A stretch of DNA of 64,000 nt from Faecalibacterium sp. I3-3-33. GTDB taxonomy: Bacteria; Bacillota; Clostridia; Oscillospirales; Ruminococcaceae. Below the pieces are notes generated by a model that ran no database searches, was not told where the DNA came from, and worked only from the letters and a program-made list of their open reading frames with translations. Of the stretch, positions 8,165-16,618 are shown piece by piece (position 1 is the first letter of the stretch; each line of letters starts with the position of its first letter). Location: assembly GCF_023347295.1 (NCBI RefSeq), contig NZ_CP094469.1:372001-436000 (forward strand). The letters run 5' to 3'. The position numbers and the translations under genes were made by a program.

Positions 8165-8863
8165 GTGAGCAGTTTGTTTTTGATGATCACCATCACCGAC
8201 CGCCGCTCTACCGACGGCTTTTTGCAGCTGTACAAAAGCCACGGCGTAACGGTGAGTATGCGCACCGTGGGCTCCGGCACGGCGGTGCAGGAGACCCTTT
8301 CCACCCTTGGGCTGGAAAAGACCGAAAAGGCGGTGCTGCTGGCTGTGGTAACGGCAGAAAGCTGGCAGAAGATCCAGAAGGATCTGCGCCGCAAAATGCA
8401 GATCGATGTGCCGGGCACCGGCATTGCGTTCATTGTGCCGCTGAGCAGCATCGGCGGCAAACGGGCGCTGATGTTCCTTACCGAGCACCAGCCCCTTACA
8501 TGGAAGGAGGAGAGCACCTTGAAGGATACCCGCTATGAACTGCTGCTGGTGGTGGCAAATCAGGGCTACACCGGCTCCATTATGGACGCTGCCCGCACCG
8601 CCGGTGCAGGCGGCGGCACGGTGATCCACGCAAAGGGCACCGGCATGGAGGGGGCAGCCGCCTTTCTGGGCGTGGAGCTGGTGAACGAAAAGGAGCTGGT
8701 GCTCATTGTCAGCCGCACCAGCCAGAAAAACACCATCATGAAAGCCATCATGGAGGGTGCAAACCCCAAGGCGGGTGCCATCGTGTTCTCGCTGCCGGTG
8801 ACCGATACCGCCGGTCTGCGACTGATGGAGGAGGACGAAGCTCAGCCGGAAGCCGCCCTGTGA
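8165..8863 (+). CDS. PII-like regulatory protein, tandem domains
   Basis: A 232-residue soluble protein with two ferredoxin-like halves. The second half carries the PII-like features GYTGSIMDAARTAGAGGGTV and a VELVNEKELVLIVS strand, similar to GlnB/GlnK folds, but the T-loop uridylylation tyrosine is not obvious. PII proteins sense ATP/ADP and 2-oxoglutarate and bind membrane transporters; here the likely partner is the DUF1538 protein encoded 12 bases upstream. The GTG start has an AAAGGAGG site. The strong terminator at 8884 ends the two-gene unit. Confidence 0.75.
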   Translation: MSSLFLMITITDRRSTDGFLQLYKSHGVTVSMRTVGSGTAVQETLSTLGLEKTEKAVLLAVVTAESWQKIQKDLRRKMQIDVPGTGIAFIVPLSSIGGKRALMFLTEHQPLTWKEESTLKDTRYELLLVVANQGYTGSIMDAARTAGAGGGTVIHAKGTGMEGAAAFLGVELVNEKELVLIVSRTSQKNTIMKAIMEGANPKAGAIVFSLPVTDTAGLRLMEEDEAQPEAAL

Positions 8864-8883
8864 CCCCTTAAAAATTGACCCCA

Positions 8884-8927
8884 ATATCCGCATTTATCGC
8901 CGAAGGCTTGATAAATGCGGATATTTT
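8884..8927 (+). terminator. Intrinsic terminator after the PII-like gene
   Basis: A perfect 15-bp inverted repeat (ATATCCGCATTTATC at 8884-8898 with its complement at 8910-8924) is followed by TTCGTT. Confidence 0.8.
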
Positions 8928-8936
8928 CGTTATCAT
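8908..8936 (+). promoter_or_regulatory. Promoter for the yitT-like gene, inside the terminator
   Basis: TTGATA (8908-8913), 17 bases, TATCAT (8931-8936). The -35 lies in the loop and 3' arm of the preceding terminator. Confidence 0.55.
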
Positions 8937-8975
8937 AGTAGAGGATACTTCAACGATAAACAAAGGAAGATGAAG

Positions 8976-9854
8976 ATGACGCAATTAACACACAAGCAAC
9001 AGCAGCTCTTCAACGCACTGTCCATCGTGGTGGGCAACGCGATGTATGCGCTGACTGTGGTATTATTTCTGATGCCCTCCGGCCTCATTACCGGCGGTGC
9101 CACCGGTATCGCACTGGCCTTCAACAAGGTCACCGGCCTGCCGGTGTCCGCGGTGCTGTTCGTGGTCAACGTGGCCATGCTGCTGCTGGGCTGGTGGGTG
9201 CTGGGACGCCGCTTTGCCTTGAACACCATGGCAAGCACGGTGCTCAGTCCCTTTTTTATGGCGCTGTGGGAGCACTTATTGGGCAAGCTTGTACTGACCG
9301 ATGATCTGGTGCTGAACACCGTATTCGCGGGCTTTGGCATCGGCATCTCGCTGGGCATCACCATCCGCGCCGGTGCCTCCACCGGCGGCATGGACATTCC
9401 CCCGCTGGTGCTGAATAAGTGGTTCCACCTGCCGGTGTCCAGCACCATGATGGTTTTCGACTTTATCATTCTGGCTGCGCAGGCGGCCTTCAGCCCGGTG
9501 CGGCAGTCCCTGTACGGCGTGGTGATGGCGATCATCTACACGGTCGTGCTGGACAAGGTGCTCATGTTGGGCACCACCCGTACCGAGGTAAAGATCATCA
9601 GCGCCAAGTCCGACGAGATCTGCGCGGCTATTTTTGCGCAGCTGGACCGCGGCGTGACCATCCTGCACGGCGAGGGCGGCTACCTGCGGGAGCCGGAGTC
9701 GGTGCTGCTGAGCGTGGTCTCCAACCGGCAGCTGCCAAGACTGGAAAAGCTGGCGCACGCCATCGACCCCACCTGTTTTATGATCGTGAGCCACGTTACC
9801 GAGGTGAGCGGGCGCGGCTTCTCGCTGGAAAAGGACTATCAGGCGGAGCAGTGA
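8976..9854 (+). CDS. YitT family membrane protein (DUF161-DUF2179)
   Basis: About 292 residues: five to six transmembrane helices in the first two thirds (family motif LITGGATGIAL near residue 40, and GASTGGMDI), then a cytosolic DUF2179 domain of about 80 residues that includes the ILHGEGGYL segment. YitT proteins are widespread in Firmicutes; their transport substrate is not settled. Two in-frame ATGs exist at 8970 and 8976; the second has AAAGG at an eight-base spacing while the first is too close, so 8976 is preferred. Confidence 0.85.
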   Translation: MTQLTHKQQQLFNALSIVVGNAMYALTVVLFLMPSGLITGGATGIALAFNKVTGLPVSAVLFVVNVAMLLLGWWVLGRRFALNTMASTVLSPFFMALWEHLLGKLVLTDDLVLNTVFAGFGIGISLGITIRAGASTGGMDIPPLVLNKWFHLPVSSTMMVFDFIILAAQAAFSPVRQSLYGVVMAIIYTVVLDKVLMLGTTRTEVKIISAKSDEICAAIFAQLDRGVTILHGEGGYLREPESVLLSVVSNRQLPRLEKLAHAIDPTCFMIVSHVTEVSGRGFSLEKDYQAEQ

Positions 9855-9873
9855 GCGGATTTCCCCAAGGCTC

Positions 9874-9903
9874 TTGCAAAACTGCCCCGGTTTGGGGTAT
9901 AGT
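9874..9903 (+). promoter_or_regulatory. Promoter for the DUF1858-trmK-nif3 unit
   Basis: TTGCAA, 18 bases, TATAGT. A second -10-like hexamer, TATACT, follows at 9921-9926, so the exact start is uncertain. Confidence 0.5.
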
Positions 9904-9959
9904 ATAGAGGAACAGTAGGTTATACTGTATCTCACCCGAAACAGAAAGGAAAAGCTATC

Positions 9960-10214
9960 ATGTTTGATATTTTCAATATGCTCAAGAAGGAGCAGCACAC
10001 CGCACCCAAGCAGGTGACCCGCGATACCATCATCGGCGACATTCTGGATATGGACCAGACCACCGCACCCTACTTTATGGAGATCGGGATGCACTGTCTG
10101 GGCTGCCCGGCTTCTCGTGGCGAGACCATCGAGGAGGCCTGCGAGGTGCACGGCGTGAACTGCGACGAGCTGCTGGAGAAGCTGAACACCCATCTGGCAG
10201 CCAAGAAGGCCTGA
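9960..10214 (+). CDS. DUF1858 domain protein, 84 aa
   Basis: A small soluble protein matching the DUF1858 family: VTRDTIIGDILDMD near the N terminus, then the MHCLGCPAS motif with CxxC, then an amphipathic C-terminal helix. DUF1858 proteins often accompany hybrid-cluster or redox proteins and may bind a metal or Fe-S centre through the CxxC pair; this is a family inference. A GAAAGGAAAAG site precedes the ATG. It is directly followed by trmK with no gap. Confidence 0.85.
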   Translation: MFDIFNMLKKEQHTAPKQVTRDTIIGDILDMDQTTAPYFMEIGMHCLGCPASRGETIEEACEVHGVNCDELLEKLNTHLAAKKA

Positions 10215-10874
10215 GTGCTGCCCACACTGGATGCGCGTCTGACCGCAGCGGCAGAGCTGGTGCGCCCGGGGCAGCCGGTGGCGGACATCGGCTGCGACCA
10301 CGGCAAGCTGACGGCGGTGCTGGCGGCTTCGGGTAAGTACCCGAAGGTCATCGGGGCAGACCTGCGCCCCGGCCCGCTGGCCAAGGCAAAGCAGACGCTG
10401 GAAAATGCAGGTTGTCTGGACCGCGCTGAGCTTCGGCTCGGCGACGGTCTTTCTGTGTTGTCTGCCGGGGAGGTGGGCAGCATTGTGCTGGCGGGTGTGT
10501 CGGCACAGACCACATGGGAGATCATCGAAAAAGCGCCGTGGGTGTCCGCTGTGGGCGGGCCGCGCCTTGTCATGGTGCCCGCCACCCGGCACAGCGAGCT
10601 GCGCCGCTGGCTGTGGCAGCACGGCTTTGCCCTTGTGGCAGACCGCCCGGTGCAGGCCGCAGGCCGCTGGTATGCGGTGATGGCGGCAGAGTACACCGGC
10701 AAGGTGACCGAGCCCACCTTTACCCAGTGTCTGCTGGGAGATACCGCCCGCTGGCCGGAGGGCGCGGGCTACGCCGCATGGCAGCGGGCGAAGCTGCCCC
10801 GGATGCGGCTGGGCGTGCCGGACGGCAGCCCGCTTGCTGCAGAGATGGATGCCATTCTGAAAGAGGGAAACTGA
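10215..10874 (+). CDS. trmK: tRNA (adenine22-N1)-methyltransferase, TrmK family
   Basis: A 219-residue class I methyltransferase with the SAM-binding motif VADIGCDHGKL at about residues 22-32, typical of TrmK (formerly DUF633). The enzyme methylates A22 in the D-loop of tRNAs. GTG 10215 begins immediately after the preceding stop codon (TGA-GTG). As in many Firmicutes, it is paired with a Nif3-like gene directly downstream, one base after its stop. The C-terminal coiled-coil part seen in Bacillus TrmK appears short here. Confidence 0.85.
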   Translation: MLPTLDARLTAAAELVRPGQPVADIGCDHGKLTAVLAASGKYPKVIGADLRPGPLAKAKQTLENAGCLDRAELRLGDGLSVLSAGEVGSIVLAGVSAQTTWEIIEKAPWVSAVGGPRLVMVPATRHSELRRWLWQHGFALVADRPVQAAGRWYAVMAAEYTGKVTEPTFTQCLLGDTARWPEGAGYAAWQRAKLPRMRLGVPDGSPLAAEMDAILKEGN

Positions 10875-10875
10875 A

Positions 10876-11652
10876 ATGACCACGGTACAGCAGGTATACG
10901 AAGTAATGCAGCGGCTTGCCCCGCCGGAACTGGCAGAGCACTGGGATAACCCCGGCCTGCTGGTGGACTGCGGCGGCAATGTGCGCCGGGTGCTGGTGAC
11001 GCTGGATATCACCCCGGAAGTGGTGGCAGAAGCTGCGGCAAAGCAGTGCACGGTCATCGTGGCGCATCACCCGGTCATCTTTGACCCGCTCAAGCGGCTG
11101 TGCCCTGCCGATGTGCCCTATCAGCTGGTGCAGGCGGGCATTTCCGCCATTTGTATGCACACCAATCTGGATGCCGCCGAGGGCGGGGTGAACGATGTGC
11201 TGGCCGACCTTTTCGGCATCCGGCAGCGCACCGCCTTTGCAGATGGCTGCGGCCGGGTGGGGGACATCGACCCCATCACCGTACCAGAACTGGCCGCGCT
11301 GGCACAGCACAAGCTGGCGGCGCTGTGCAACGCGCCGGATACCGGCGCAGCGGTGCAGGTGAAGTTTGCCGACACCGGAAAGCCGGTGCGCCGGTTGGCG
11401 GTCATCAGCGGCGCGGGCGGCAGTCTGTTTGCCGAAGCCATCGCCGAGGGTGCGGACTGTCTGCTGACCGGCGAAGCCAACCACCACCATGCACTGGACG
11501 CCAAGCGGCTGGGGCTTTCCCTGATCGCGGCGGGACACTACGCCACCGAATTCCCTGTGACCGCCGCCGTGGCATCTGCCCTGCGCGCCGCCCTGCCGGA
11601 GCTGGAGGTGCTGGTAAGCACCGACAACCGCGACCCGTATACTTATTTATAA
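10876..11652 (+). CDS. Nif3-like dinuclear metal-centre protein (GTP cyclohydrolase 1 type 2 family)
   Basis: A 258-residue Nif3/YqfO family protein. Metal ligands are recognisable: VAHHPVIF with His64-His65, MHTNLDAAEGG around residue 95, and the C-terminal GHYATEFPV motif. Members form hexameric toroids with a two-metal site; the biochemical role is poorly defined. The usual YqfO insertion domain is absent, so this is the short form. It is the last gene of the DUF1858-trmK-nif3 unit and is followed by a type A repeat. Confidence 0.88.
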   Translation: MTTVQQVYEVMQRLAPPELAEHWDNPGLLVDCGGNVRRVLVTLDITPEVVAEAAAKQCTVIVAHHPVIFDPLKRLCPADVPYQLVQAGISAICMHTNLDAAEGGVNDVLADLFGIRQRTAFADGCGRVGDIDPITVPELAALAQHKLAALCNAPDTGAAVQVKFADTGKPVRRLAVISGAGGSLFAEAIAEGADCLLTGEANHHHALDAKRLGLSLIAAGHYATEFPVTAAVASALRAALPELEVLVSTDNRDPYTYL

Positions 11653-11658
11653 AAAGAG

Positions 11659-11760
11659 AACCCTCTCCGTCATTGCTGCGCAATGCCACCTCCCCCGAAA
11701 GGGGGAGGTCTTTCAGCATAAACCGAAAAACTGGCAACGCCGCAGGCGACTGAGAGGGTT
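11659..11760 (+). repeat. Type A repeat, shortened copy
   Basis: Ends AACCCTCTCCGTC and GACTGAGAGGGTT are mirror images; a CATTGCTGCGCAATG hairpin and CCTCCCCCGAAAGGGGGAGG follow the left end. Most of the central segment is lost. Confidence 0.75.
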
Positions 11761-11783
11761 ATAGATAAAACGAGGTAACATTT

Positions 11784-13538
11784 ATGGCACTGGATGCTGC
11801 GACACTGGCGCTGACGGCAGCGGAGCTGAAAGCCACCCTGACCGATGCCAAGATCGCAAAAATTTTTGAACCGACCCGGGATGAGCTGGTCATCACCCTG
11901 CGCACCCGCACCGATACCTATGCGCTGCTGCTGTCTGCCCGCAGCGGCTCTGCCCGGGTGTGCCTGACCGAGGAGACCTTTGAAAACCCCGAGACGCCGC
12001 CCTCCTTCTGTATGCTCATGCGCAAGCACCTGACCGGCGGCAGACTGCTGGATGTGCACATGGAGCCGGGCGACCGCATCGTCTACTTTGATTTTCAGTG
12101 CACCAACGAGATGGGCGACCTTGTGCGCAATACCCTGTGTGCTGAGCTGATGGGACGCTACTCCAACCTTGTGCTGGTGCAGAGCGGCAAAATTATCGAC
12201 GCCCTCAAGCGGGTGGATTTTGAGGACAGCGATGTCCGACAGCTGCTGCCGGGCTTGCCCTATACCACGCCCCCCAAGCCCGCACGGCCGGATTTTCTGC
12301 TGGTGAGCAGCGCATCCATCGTGGCAGCGGCCTGTCAGCGGGAGCTGCCGGTGGCGGATGCCCTGAACAAGACGGTGGCCGGCGTTGGGCCGGTGGTCTG
12401 CCGCGAGGCGGCATGGCGCGCCTTTGACGGCGAGCATCTGCCCGCCAATGAGCTGACCGATGCCCAGAAGCGCAGCCTGATGGCTGCTATTGACGAGCTG
12501 AAGGAGCTGCACGCGCAGGGCGGCTGTCCGTGCAGCGTCACTGCGCCGGACGGCAAGCCGGTGGAGTATACCTTCTTCCGTCCGCAGCAGTACGGCGAGC
12601 AGTACACCGTCCGGGAGTGGCCGTCCTTCAACGCGATGCTGGAGGGCTACTACGCCGAGAAGGACCGCGCCGAGCGTCTGCGCACCAAGAGCAAGGAGCT
12701 GCACAAGGCGGTACACAATATGTACGACCGCGCCCTGCGCAAGCAGGCTGCCCGGCAGGAGGAACTTGCCGCCAGCGGCAAAAGCGAAAAGCTGCGCCTG
12801 TACGGCGAGCTGCTGTCTGCCAACCTCTATCTGGCGCAAAAGGGCATGAAGAGTCTGACCGTGCCCAACTGGTACGACGAGGGCAAAGAGGTGACCATCC
12901 CGCTGGACCTGCGGTTCAGCCCCAGCCAGAACGCCCAGAACTTCTTCAAGAACTACAAAAAGAAGCAGACCGCCGCCCGGATGCTGGTAGACCTGCTGGC
13001 AGAGGGCGAAAAAGAGATCGCCTATCTGGAAACGGTGCTCTACGAAGTGGAAAGCGCCTCCGGCGAGGCTGCGCTGAACGAGATCCGCATGGAGCTGAAA
13101 AATCAGGGCTACCTGAAATACTACAAGCAGCGGGACAAAAAGCAGAAGCCTGCGGACTTTCTGCGCTATACCTCCAGTGATGGCTTTGAGATCCTGGTAG
13201 GCCGCAACAACGCCCAGAACGACAAGCTCACCCTGCACACCGCCCGGGGCAAGGACCTGTGGTTCCATGTACAGAAAGCACCCGGCAGCCATGTTGTGGT
13301 CATGAGCCGGGGTGAGGACATTCCGGACACCACCAAGCAGGAAGCTGCGGAGCTGGCGGTCATCCATTCCAGCGCCTACAAGGCAGGCACCGGTGCCAAG
13401 GTGGCAGTGGACACCACCGAGGTGAAGAACATCTGGAAAGCCAACGGCGCCAAGCCCGGCATGGTGCTGTACGAGGTGTACACCACCGTCTACATCACCC
13501 CGCGCGAGGGGTTGGAAGAGCAGCTGAAGAAGAAATGA
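11784..13538 (+). CDS. rqcH: RqcH/NFACT family ribosome quality-control protein
   Basis: A 584-residue protein with the NFACT-N domain (1-~200), a central helical coiled-coil (~260-440) and an NFACT-R domain near the C terminus (GRNNAQNDKLTLHTARGKDLW followed by HVQKAPGSHVVV). Asp97-Arg98 in EPGDRIVY match the pair that RqcH uses to bind tRNA-Ala. RqcH binds stalled 50S subunits and adds C-terminal alanine tails for degradation. Older annotations call it fibronectin-binding protein. The ATG at 11784 follows AACGAGGTAAC. It sits alone between repeats. Confidence 0.9.
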   Translation: MALDAATLALTAAELKATLTDAKIAKIFEPTRDELVITLRTRTDTYALLLSARSGSARVCLTEETFENPETPPSFCMLMRKHLTGGRLLDVHMEPGDRIVYFDFQCTNEMGDLVRNTLCAELMGRYSNLVLVQSGKIIDALKRVDFEDSDVRQLLPGLPYTTPPKPARPDFLLVSSASIVAAACQRELPVADALNKTVAGVGPVVCREAAWRAFDGEHLPANELTDAQKRSLMAAIDELKELHAQGGCPCSVTAPDGKPVEYTFFRPQQYGEQYTVREWPSFNAMLEGYYAEKDRAERLRTKSKELHKAVHNMYDRALRKQAARQEELAASGKSEKLRLYGELLSANLYLAQKGMKSLTVPNWYDEGKEVTIPLDLRFSPSQNAQNFFKNYKKKQTAARMLVDLLAEGEKEIAYLETVLYEVESASGEAALNEIRMELKNQGYLKYYKQRDKKQKPADFLRYTSSDGFEILVGRNNAQNDKLTLHTARGKDLWFHVQKAPGSHVVVMSRGEDIPDTTKQEAAELAVIHSSAYKAGTGAKVAVDTTEVKNIWKANGAKPGMVLYEVYTTVYITPREGLEEQLKKK

Positions 13539-13544
13539 TCTGAA

Positions 13545-13704
13545 ATGGCCTCCGCTTTGCTCTGGCCATAAGCTAAGGAAAAAACATTTATTATTTCGGA
13601 CTACCGGAGCGTCTGCGGACGCTCCGGTAGTCCATTTTCACGGGAGGAGCCGTGGAGGAGAACGGCAGCTGCAGCGCCTGCTTCCTGCGGAAGCGCGGCG
13701 CTGC
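13545..13704 (-). repeat. Type B repeat, reverse orientation
   Basis: Hairpin 1 stem 13598-13612 with 13619-13633, loop CCGCAG on the minus strand. The core shows ATGGCC/GGCCAT pairing (13564-13569 with 13545-13550) around AGCGG; the partner CCGCT is degraded to CCTTAGCT. Hairpin 0 occupies about 13670-13704. The element begins seven bases after the rqcH stop. Confidence 0.85.
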
Positions 13705-13930
13705 GGGGAAAGCTTCTGCTTGTCGCAAGCGGGCAGGGACGCTCCGCTGGGCCAGAGGCAGGGAGGGGTGTTCCGATTCCCCCCTCCCTACCTCTGGACT
13801 CCACCCACCCCGCAACGGGCCAAGGGCTACACGCCCTTAACAATCCTAAAGAAGAAGTCGAAGCACAAAAAAGCTAGCGCTGCGCCAGTCGGCGCTATCG
13901 CTTTAACGCTTTTTTCGCTTCTCCATTTAA
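13705..13930 (+). repeat. Type C multi-hairpin repeat, short copy
   Basis: A long hairpin (CCAGAGGCAGGGAGGGG against CCCCTCCCTACCTCTGG, about 13759-13799) is followed by AAGGGC-tacac-GCCCTT and a segment rich in inverted repeats with GCACAAAAAAGC and GCTTTTTTCGCTTC. It is nearly identical to 41250-41595 but lacks about 110 bases after CCCCGCAACG. Confidence 0.85.
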
Positions 13931-13931
13931 A

Positions 13932-14075
13932 GCCCCTCAGTCGCTGCGCGACAGCTCCCCCGAGGGGGAGCTGTCACGCCCGGAAGCTTTACACTTCAGC
14001 CGGAAACCTTCCCGCCATGCCAAAGGCTCCCTCCCAGAGGGAGCTGGCAAAGCCGCAAGGCTTTGACTGAGGGAG
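13932..14075 (+). repeat. Type A MITE-like repeat
   Basis: Begins GCCCCTCAGTCGCTGCGCGACAG and ends with TTTGACTGAGGGAG; inner arms are CTCCCCCGAGGGGGAG and CTCCCTCCCAGAGGGAG. It adjoins the type C unit. Confidence 0.8.
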
Positions 14076-14253
14076 TTCCCTATATAATATGTATAACCCC
14101 CGCTTTTCCCGCCCATACTGATGCTGCAAAGGAGAGTGGGGGAGTTTTCCACCGGCAAAAAGCGTTGAGATTGTGCATCTTGCACAGAAAATGCGGCTAT
14201 TGACAAAACAGAGAAAATAAAAAAGAAAAATCGTAATTTTCTGCAAAAAACAC

Positions 14254-14282
14254 TTGCCAAATAGACGAAGATGTGATAAAAT
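14254..14282 (+). promoter_or_regulatory. Candidate promoter of the S10 operon
   Basis: TTGCCA (14254-14259), 17 bases, TAAAAT (14277-14282), in an AT-rich stretch. The transcript start would be near 14289, giving a leader of about 350 nt before rpsJ. Confidence 0.55.
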
Positions 14283-14288
14283 ATCTCT

Positions 14289-14640
14289 CGGCTGCAAAAG
14301 GCTTGTGCGATACAAGTCGTGCAGGCCAGCGATATGCGTTGATGCGGGAGGTTGTCATCCGGCGATAGCTGCGATGGGTTATTTCCGCGGAGTATGTCCG
14401 ATCTTAGAACCGGGCGAAAAAATTACTGACAGCGATGGAATACGTTCCCTCGGCAGAGAAGTTACTCCTCTGCGAAACGGGCGGAACCAATGTTCGGATT
14501 TGATTTGCTAATATGTTTCCGGGAGAACTGCCATGCGGTTCACCGGTTTTTATAGTGCCAAATCGAGGAACACCCGGAACTGTGTAGAGCAATTTATCGG
14601 CTCGCCTAGGGCAAAAACAATTTTTCAGGAGGCGTAAGCA
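14289..14640 (+). promoter_or_regulatory. Long structured 5' leader of the S10 operon
   Basis: No convincing gene lies here. Hairpins can be drawn: GGAA-TACG-TTCC (about 14438-14449), GCAGAG/CTCTGC (14453-14458 with 14468-14473), and further GC pairing around GAACCGGGCG and CGGGCGGAACC. The segment is GC-balanced and unrelated to the flanking repeats, so it is probably an mRNA leader. In enteric bacteria the S10 leader is bound by L4; whether that applies here is unknown. AGGAGGCG precedes the rpsJ start. Confidence 0.5.
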
Positions 14641-14952
14641 ATGGCAGTCAAAGAGAAAATCAGAATCCGTCTGCAGAGCTATGATGCTCAGCTGATCGAT
14701 GCCGCAGCAGAGAAGATCGTGGAGACCGCAAAGCGCACTGGCGCTCGCGTGTCCGGCCCCATCCCCCTGCCCACCGATCGTGAGATCGTTACCGTTCTGC
14801 GCGCTACCCACAAGTACAAGGATAGCCGCGAGCAGTTCGAGAGCCGCACTCATAAGCGTCTGATCGACATTCTGAAGCCGTCCAACAAGACGGTCGAGGC
14901 TCTGATGAGCCTCCAGCTCCCCGCTGGCGTGGACATCGAGATCAAGCTGTAA
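14641..14952 (+). CDS. rpsJ: 30S ribosomal protein S10
   Basis: This 103-residue protein matches S10 along its length ([14 protein letters not shown] at the start, [13 protein letters not shown] in the middle). S10 sits in the head of the 30S subunit and also acts with NusB in antitermination. It is the first gene of the S10-spc cluster, behind a long leader. Its codon use (CGT, GCT, AAG) is strongly biased, as in the following ribosomal genes and unlike the GC-rich flanks. A hairpin-rich gap of 97 bases separates it from rplC. Confidence 0.97.
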   Translation: MAVKEKIRIRLQSYDAQLIDAAAEKIVETAKRTGARVSGPIPLPTDREIVTVLRATHKYKDSREQFESRTHKRLIDILKPSNKTVEALMSLQLPAGVDIEIKL

Positions 14953-14975
14953 ACCACACACGATCAAATTCGATG

Positions 14976-15021
14976 CCCTCGTTTCCCGAGGGGTCATGTT
15001 GGCAGTGACGTGCGCTGCCAA
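14976..15021 (+). other. Two hairpins between rpsJ and rplC
   Basis: CCCTCG/CGAGGG (14976-14981, 14987-14992) and TTGGCAG/CTGCCAA (14999-15005, 15015-15021). No U-run follows, so they look like mRNA stability or regulatory structures and not terminators. Confidence 0.55.
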
Positions 15022-15049
15022 CCAATAACCTTTACAGGAGGAAAAGAAA

Positions 15050-15682
15050 ATGGTTAAAGGCATTATCGGCAAGAAAGTCGGTATGACCCAGCTGTTCGAT
15101 GAGAGCGGCAAGGTTATCCCCGTCACCGTCATCGAGGCAGGCCCCTGCACCGTCGTGCAGAAGAAGACTGTCGAGAGCGATGGCTATCAGGCTGTTCAGC
15201 TGGGCTTCGGCGAGGTTTCCGCCAAGAAGGTCAACAAGGCAGCTGCAGGTCACTTCAAGAAGGCAAACGTTGCCCCCAAGAAGACCCTGCGTGAGTTCCG
15301 TCTGGACGACGTTTCCGCAATGAACGTTGGCGACATCCTGAAGGCTGACGTCTTTGCAGCAGGCGACAAGGTTGACGTTGCAGGCGTTTCCAAGGGCAAG
15401 GGCTACCAGGGCGTTATCAAGCGCTTTGGCCAGCACCGTCTGCGTGAGAGCCACGGCACTGGCCCGGTGGCACGTCATGCAGGTTCTATGGGCGCTATTT
15501 CCAACCCCTCTCGCGTGTTCCCCGGCAAGCGCCTGCCCGGCCACATGGGCTGCGTGCGCGTTACCGTGCAGAACCTGACCGTTGTCAAGGTTGACACCGA
15601 GAACAATCTGATCGCTGTCAAGGGTGCGGTCCCCGGTTCCAAGGGCACCATCATCACCCTGGCCAACAGCGTCAAGGCGTAA
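15050..15682 (+). CDS. rplC: 50S ribosomal protein L3
   Basis: A 210-residue L3: [18 protein letters not shown] at the start and the long central loop with the signature GHMG(C/M)xRVTVQNL near residues 164-174. L3 is one of the first proteins in 50S assembly, and its loop reaches the peptidyl transferase centre. ATG 15050 has CAGGAGG nine bases upstream. Spacing to rplD is 14 bases. Confidence 0.97.
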   Translation: MVKGIIGKKVGMTQLFDESGKVIPVTVIEAGPCTVVQKKTVESDGYQAVQLGFGEVSAKKVNKAAAGHFKKANVAPKKTLREFRLDDVSAMNVGDILKADVFAAGDKVDVAGVSKGKGYQGVIKRFGQHRLRESHGTGPVARHAGSMGAISNPSRVFPGKRLPGHMGCVRVTVQNLTVVKVDTENNLIAVKGAVPGSKGTIITLANSVKA

Positions 15683-15696
15683 GGAGGAAAGCTACA

Positions 15697-16320
15697 ATGG
15701 CAAAGTTTAATGTAGTCGATATGAACGGTCAGCACGTTAGCGAGATCGAGCTTTCCGACGCCGTGTTCGGTATCACCCCGAATGAGAAGGCTGTCCACAT
15801 TGCTGTGGTGAACTTCCTGGCCAACCAGCGTCAGGGCACCCAGAACACCAAGATCCGCATGGAAGTTTCCGGCGGCGGCAAGAAGCCTTGGCGTCAGAAG
15901 GGCACCGGCCACGCTCGTCAGGGTTCCATCCGTGCTCCGCAGTGGACCCACGGCGGCGTTGCTCTGGGCCCCAAGCCCCGCAGCTACAACTACCACATCA
16001 ACAACAAGGTCAAGCGCCTGGCTCTGCTGAGCGTCCTGTCCGACAAGGCTGCCAATGGCAACATGGTCGTGGTTGACAAGTTCGCTTGCGACGAGTACAA
16101 GACCAAGGCTGTGGTCGCTATGCTGAACGCTGTGGGCGCCGGCAAGAAGAACCTGCTGGTCAACGAGACTGTCGATGCAAAGTTCGTCAAGAGCGCTGGC
16201 AACATCGCCGGTGTCAAGACCACCTTCGCAGGCAGCGTGAACACCTACGATGTGCTGAACGCCGACAAGCTGATCATCAGCGTCGACGCAGCTAAGAAGC
16301 TCGAGGAGGTGCTTGGCTAA
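15697..16320 (+). CDS. rplD: 50S ribosomal protein L4
   Basis: A 207-residue L4/L1e family protein. The extended loop reads KKPWRQKGTGHARQGSIRAP around residues 65-84, which lines the exit tunnel and is where macrolide-resistance changes occur. In some bacteria L4 also represses its own operon; the long leader before rpsJ leaves room for this. It overlaps rplW by one base (TAATG). Confidence 0.97.
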   Translation: MAKFNVVDMNGQHVSEIELSDAVFGITPNEKAVHIAVVNFLANQRQGTQNTKIRMEVSGGGKKPWRQKGTGHARQGSIRAPQWTHGGVALGPKPRSYNYHINNKVKRLALLSVLSDKAANGNMVVVDKFACDEYKTKAVVAMLNAVGAGKKNLLVNETVDAKFVKSAGNIAGVKTTFAGSVNTYDVLNADKLIISVDAAKKLEEVLG

Positions 16321-16616
16321 TGAAAACCGCACATGATATCGTCCTGAAGCCGGTCATTACCGAGAACTCCATGGCTGGCATCGCTGACAAGAAGTACACC
16401 TTCAAGGTCGCTACCGATGCTACCAAGGTCGAGATCGCTCAGGCAGTTGAAGTTCTGTTCCCCGGCGTCAAGGTCGCTAAGGTGAACACCGTCTCCGTCC
16501 GCGGCCGCTTCCGCCGTCAGGGTATGCACGCTGGTTACACCGCTGCATCCAAGAAGGCTATCGTGACCCTGACCAAGGACTCCAAGGAGATCGAGTTCTT
16601 CAACAGCATGGTCTGA
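16320..16616 (+). CDS. rplW: 50S ribosomal protein L23
   Basis: A 98-residue L23 with DIVLKPVITENS at the N terminus and a KVNTVSVRGRFRRQG loop. L23 sits at the tunnel exit and docks trigger factor and SRP. The start overlaps the L4 stop (TAATG), implying translational coupling. Two small hairpins follow before rplB. Confidence 0.96.
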   Translation: MKTAHDIVLKPVITENSMAGIADKKYTFKVATDATKVEIAQAVEVLFPGVKVAKVNTVSVRGRFRRQGMHAGYTAASKKAIVTLTKDSKEIEFFNSMV

Positions 16617-16618
16617 TA

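Noticed and set aside
6488..8893. An 801-codon open frame on the minus strand opposite the DUF1538 and PII-like genes
   Set aside because: It is the antisense of two well-supported genes in GC-rich DNA, rich in His, Gln, Arg and Gly as such shadows are, and has no ribosome binding site.
13720..14070. Plus-strand frame repeated at 41317-41595 (both contain LTILKKKSKHKKASAAP)
   Set aside because: The shared sequence reflects conserved repeat DNA (type C). The frames differ on either side and lack ribosome binding sites, so coding is unlikely.
14254..14511. An 85-codon frame in the S10 leader
   Set aside because: Starts within the promoter, no ribosome binding site, no similarity to any known protein.
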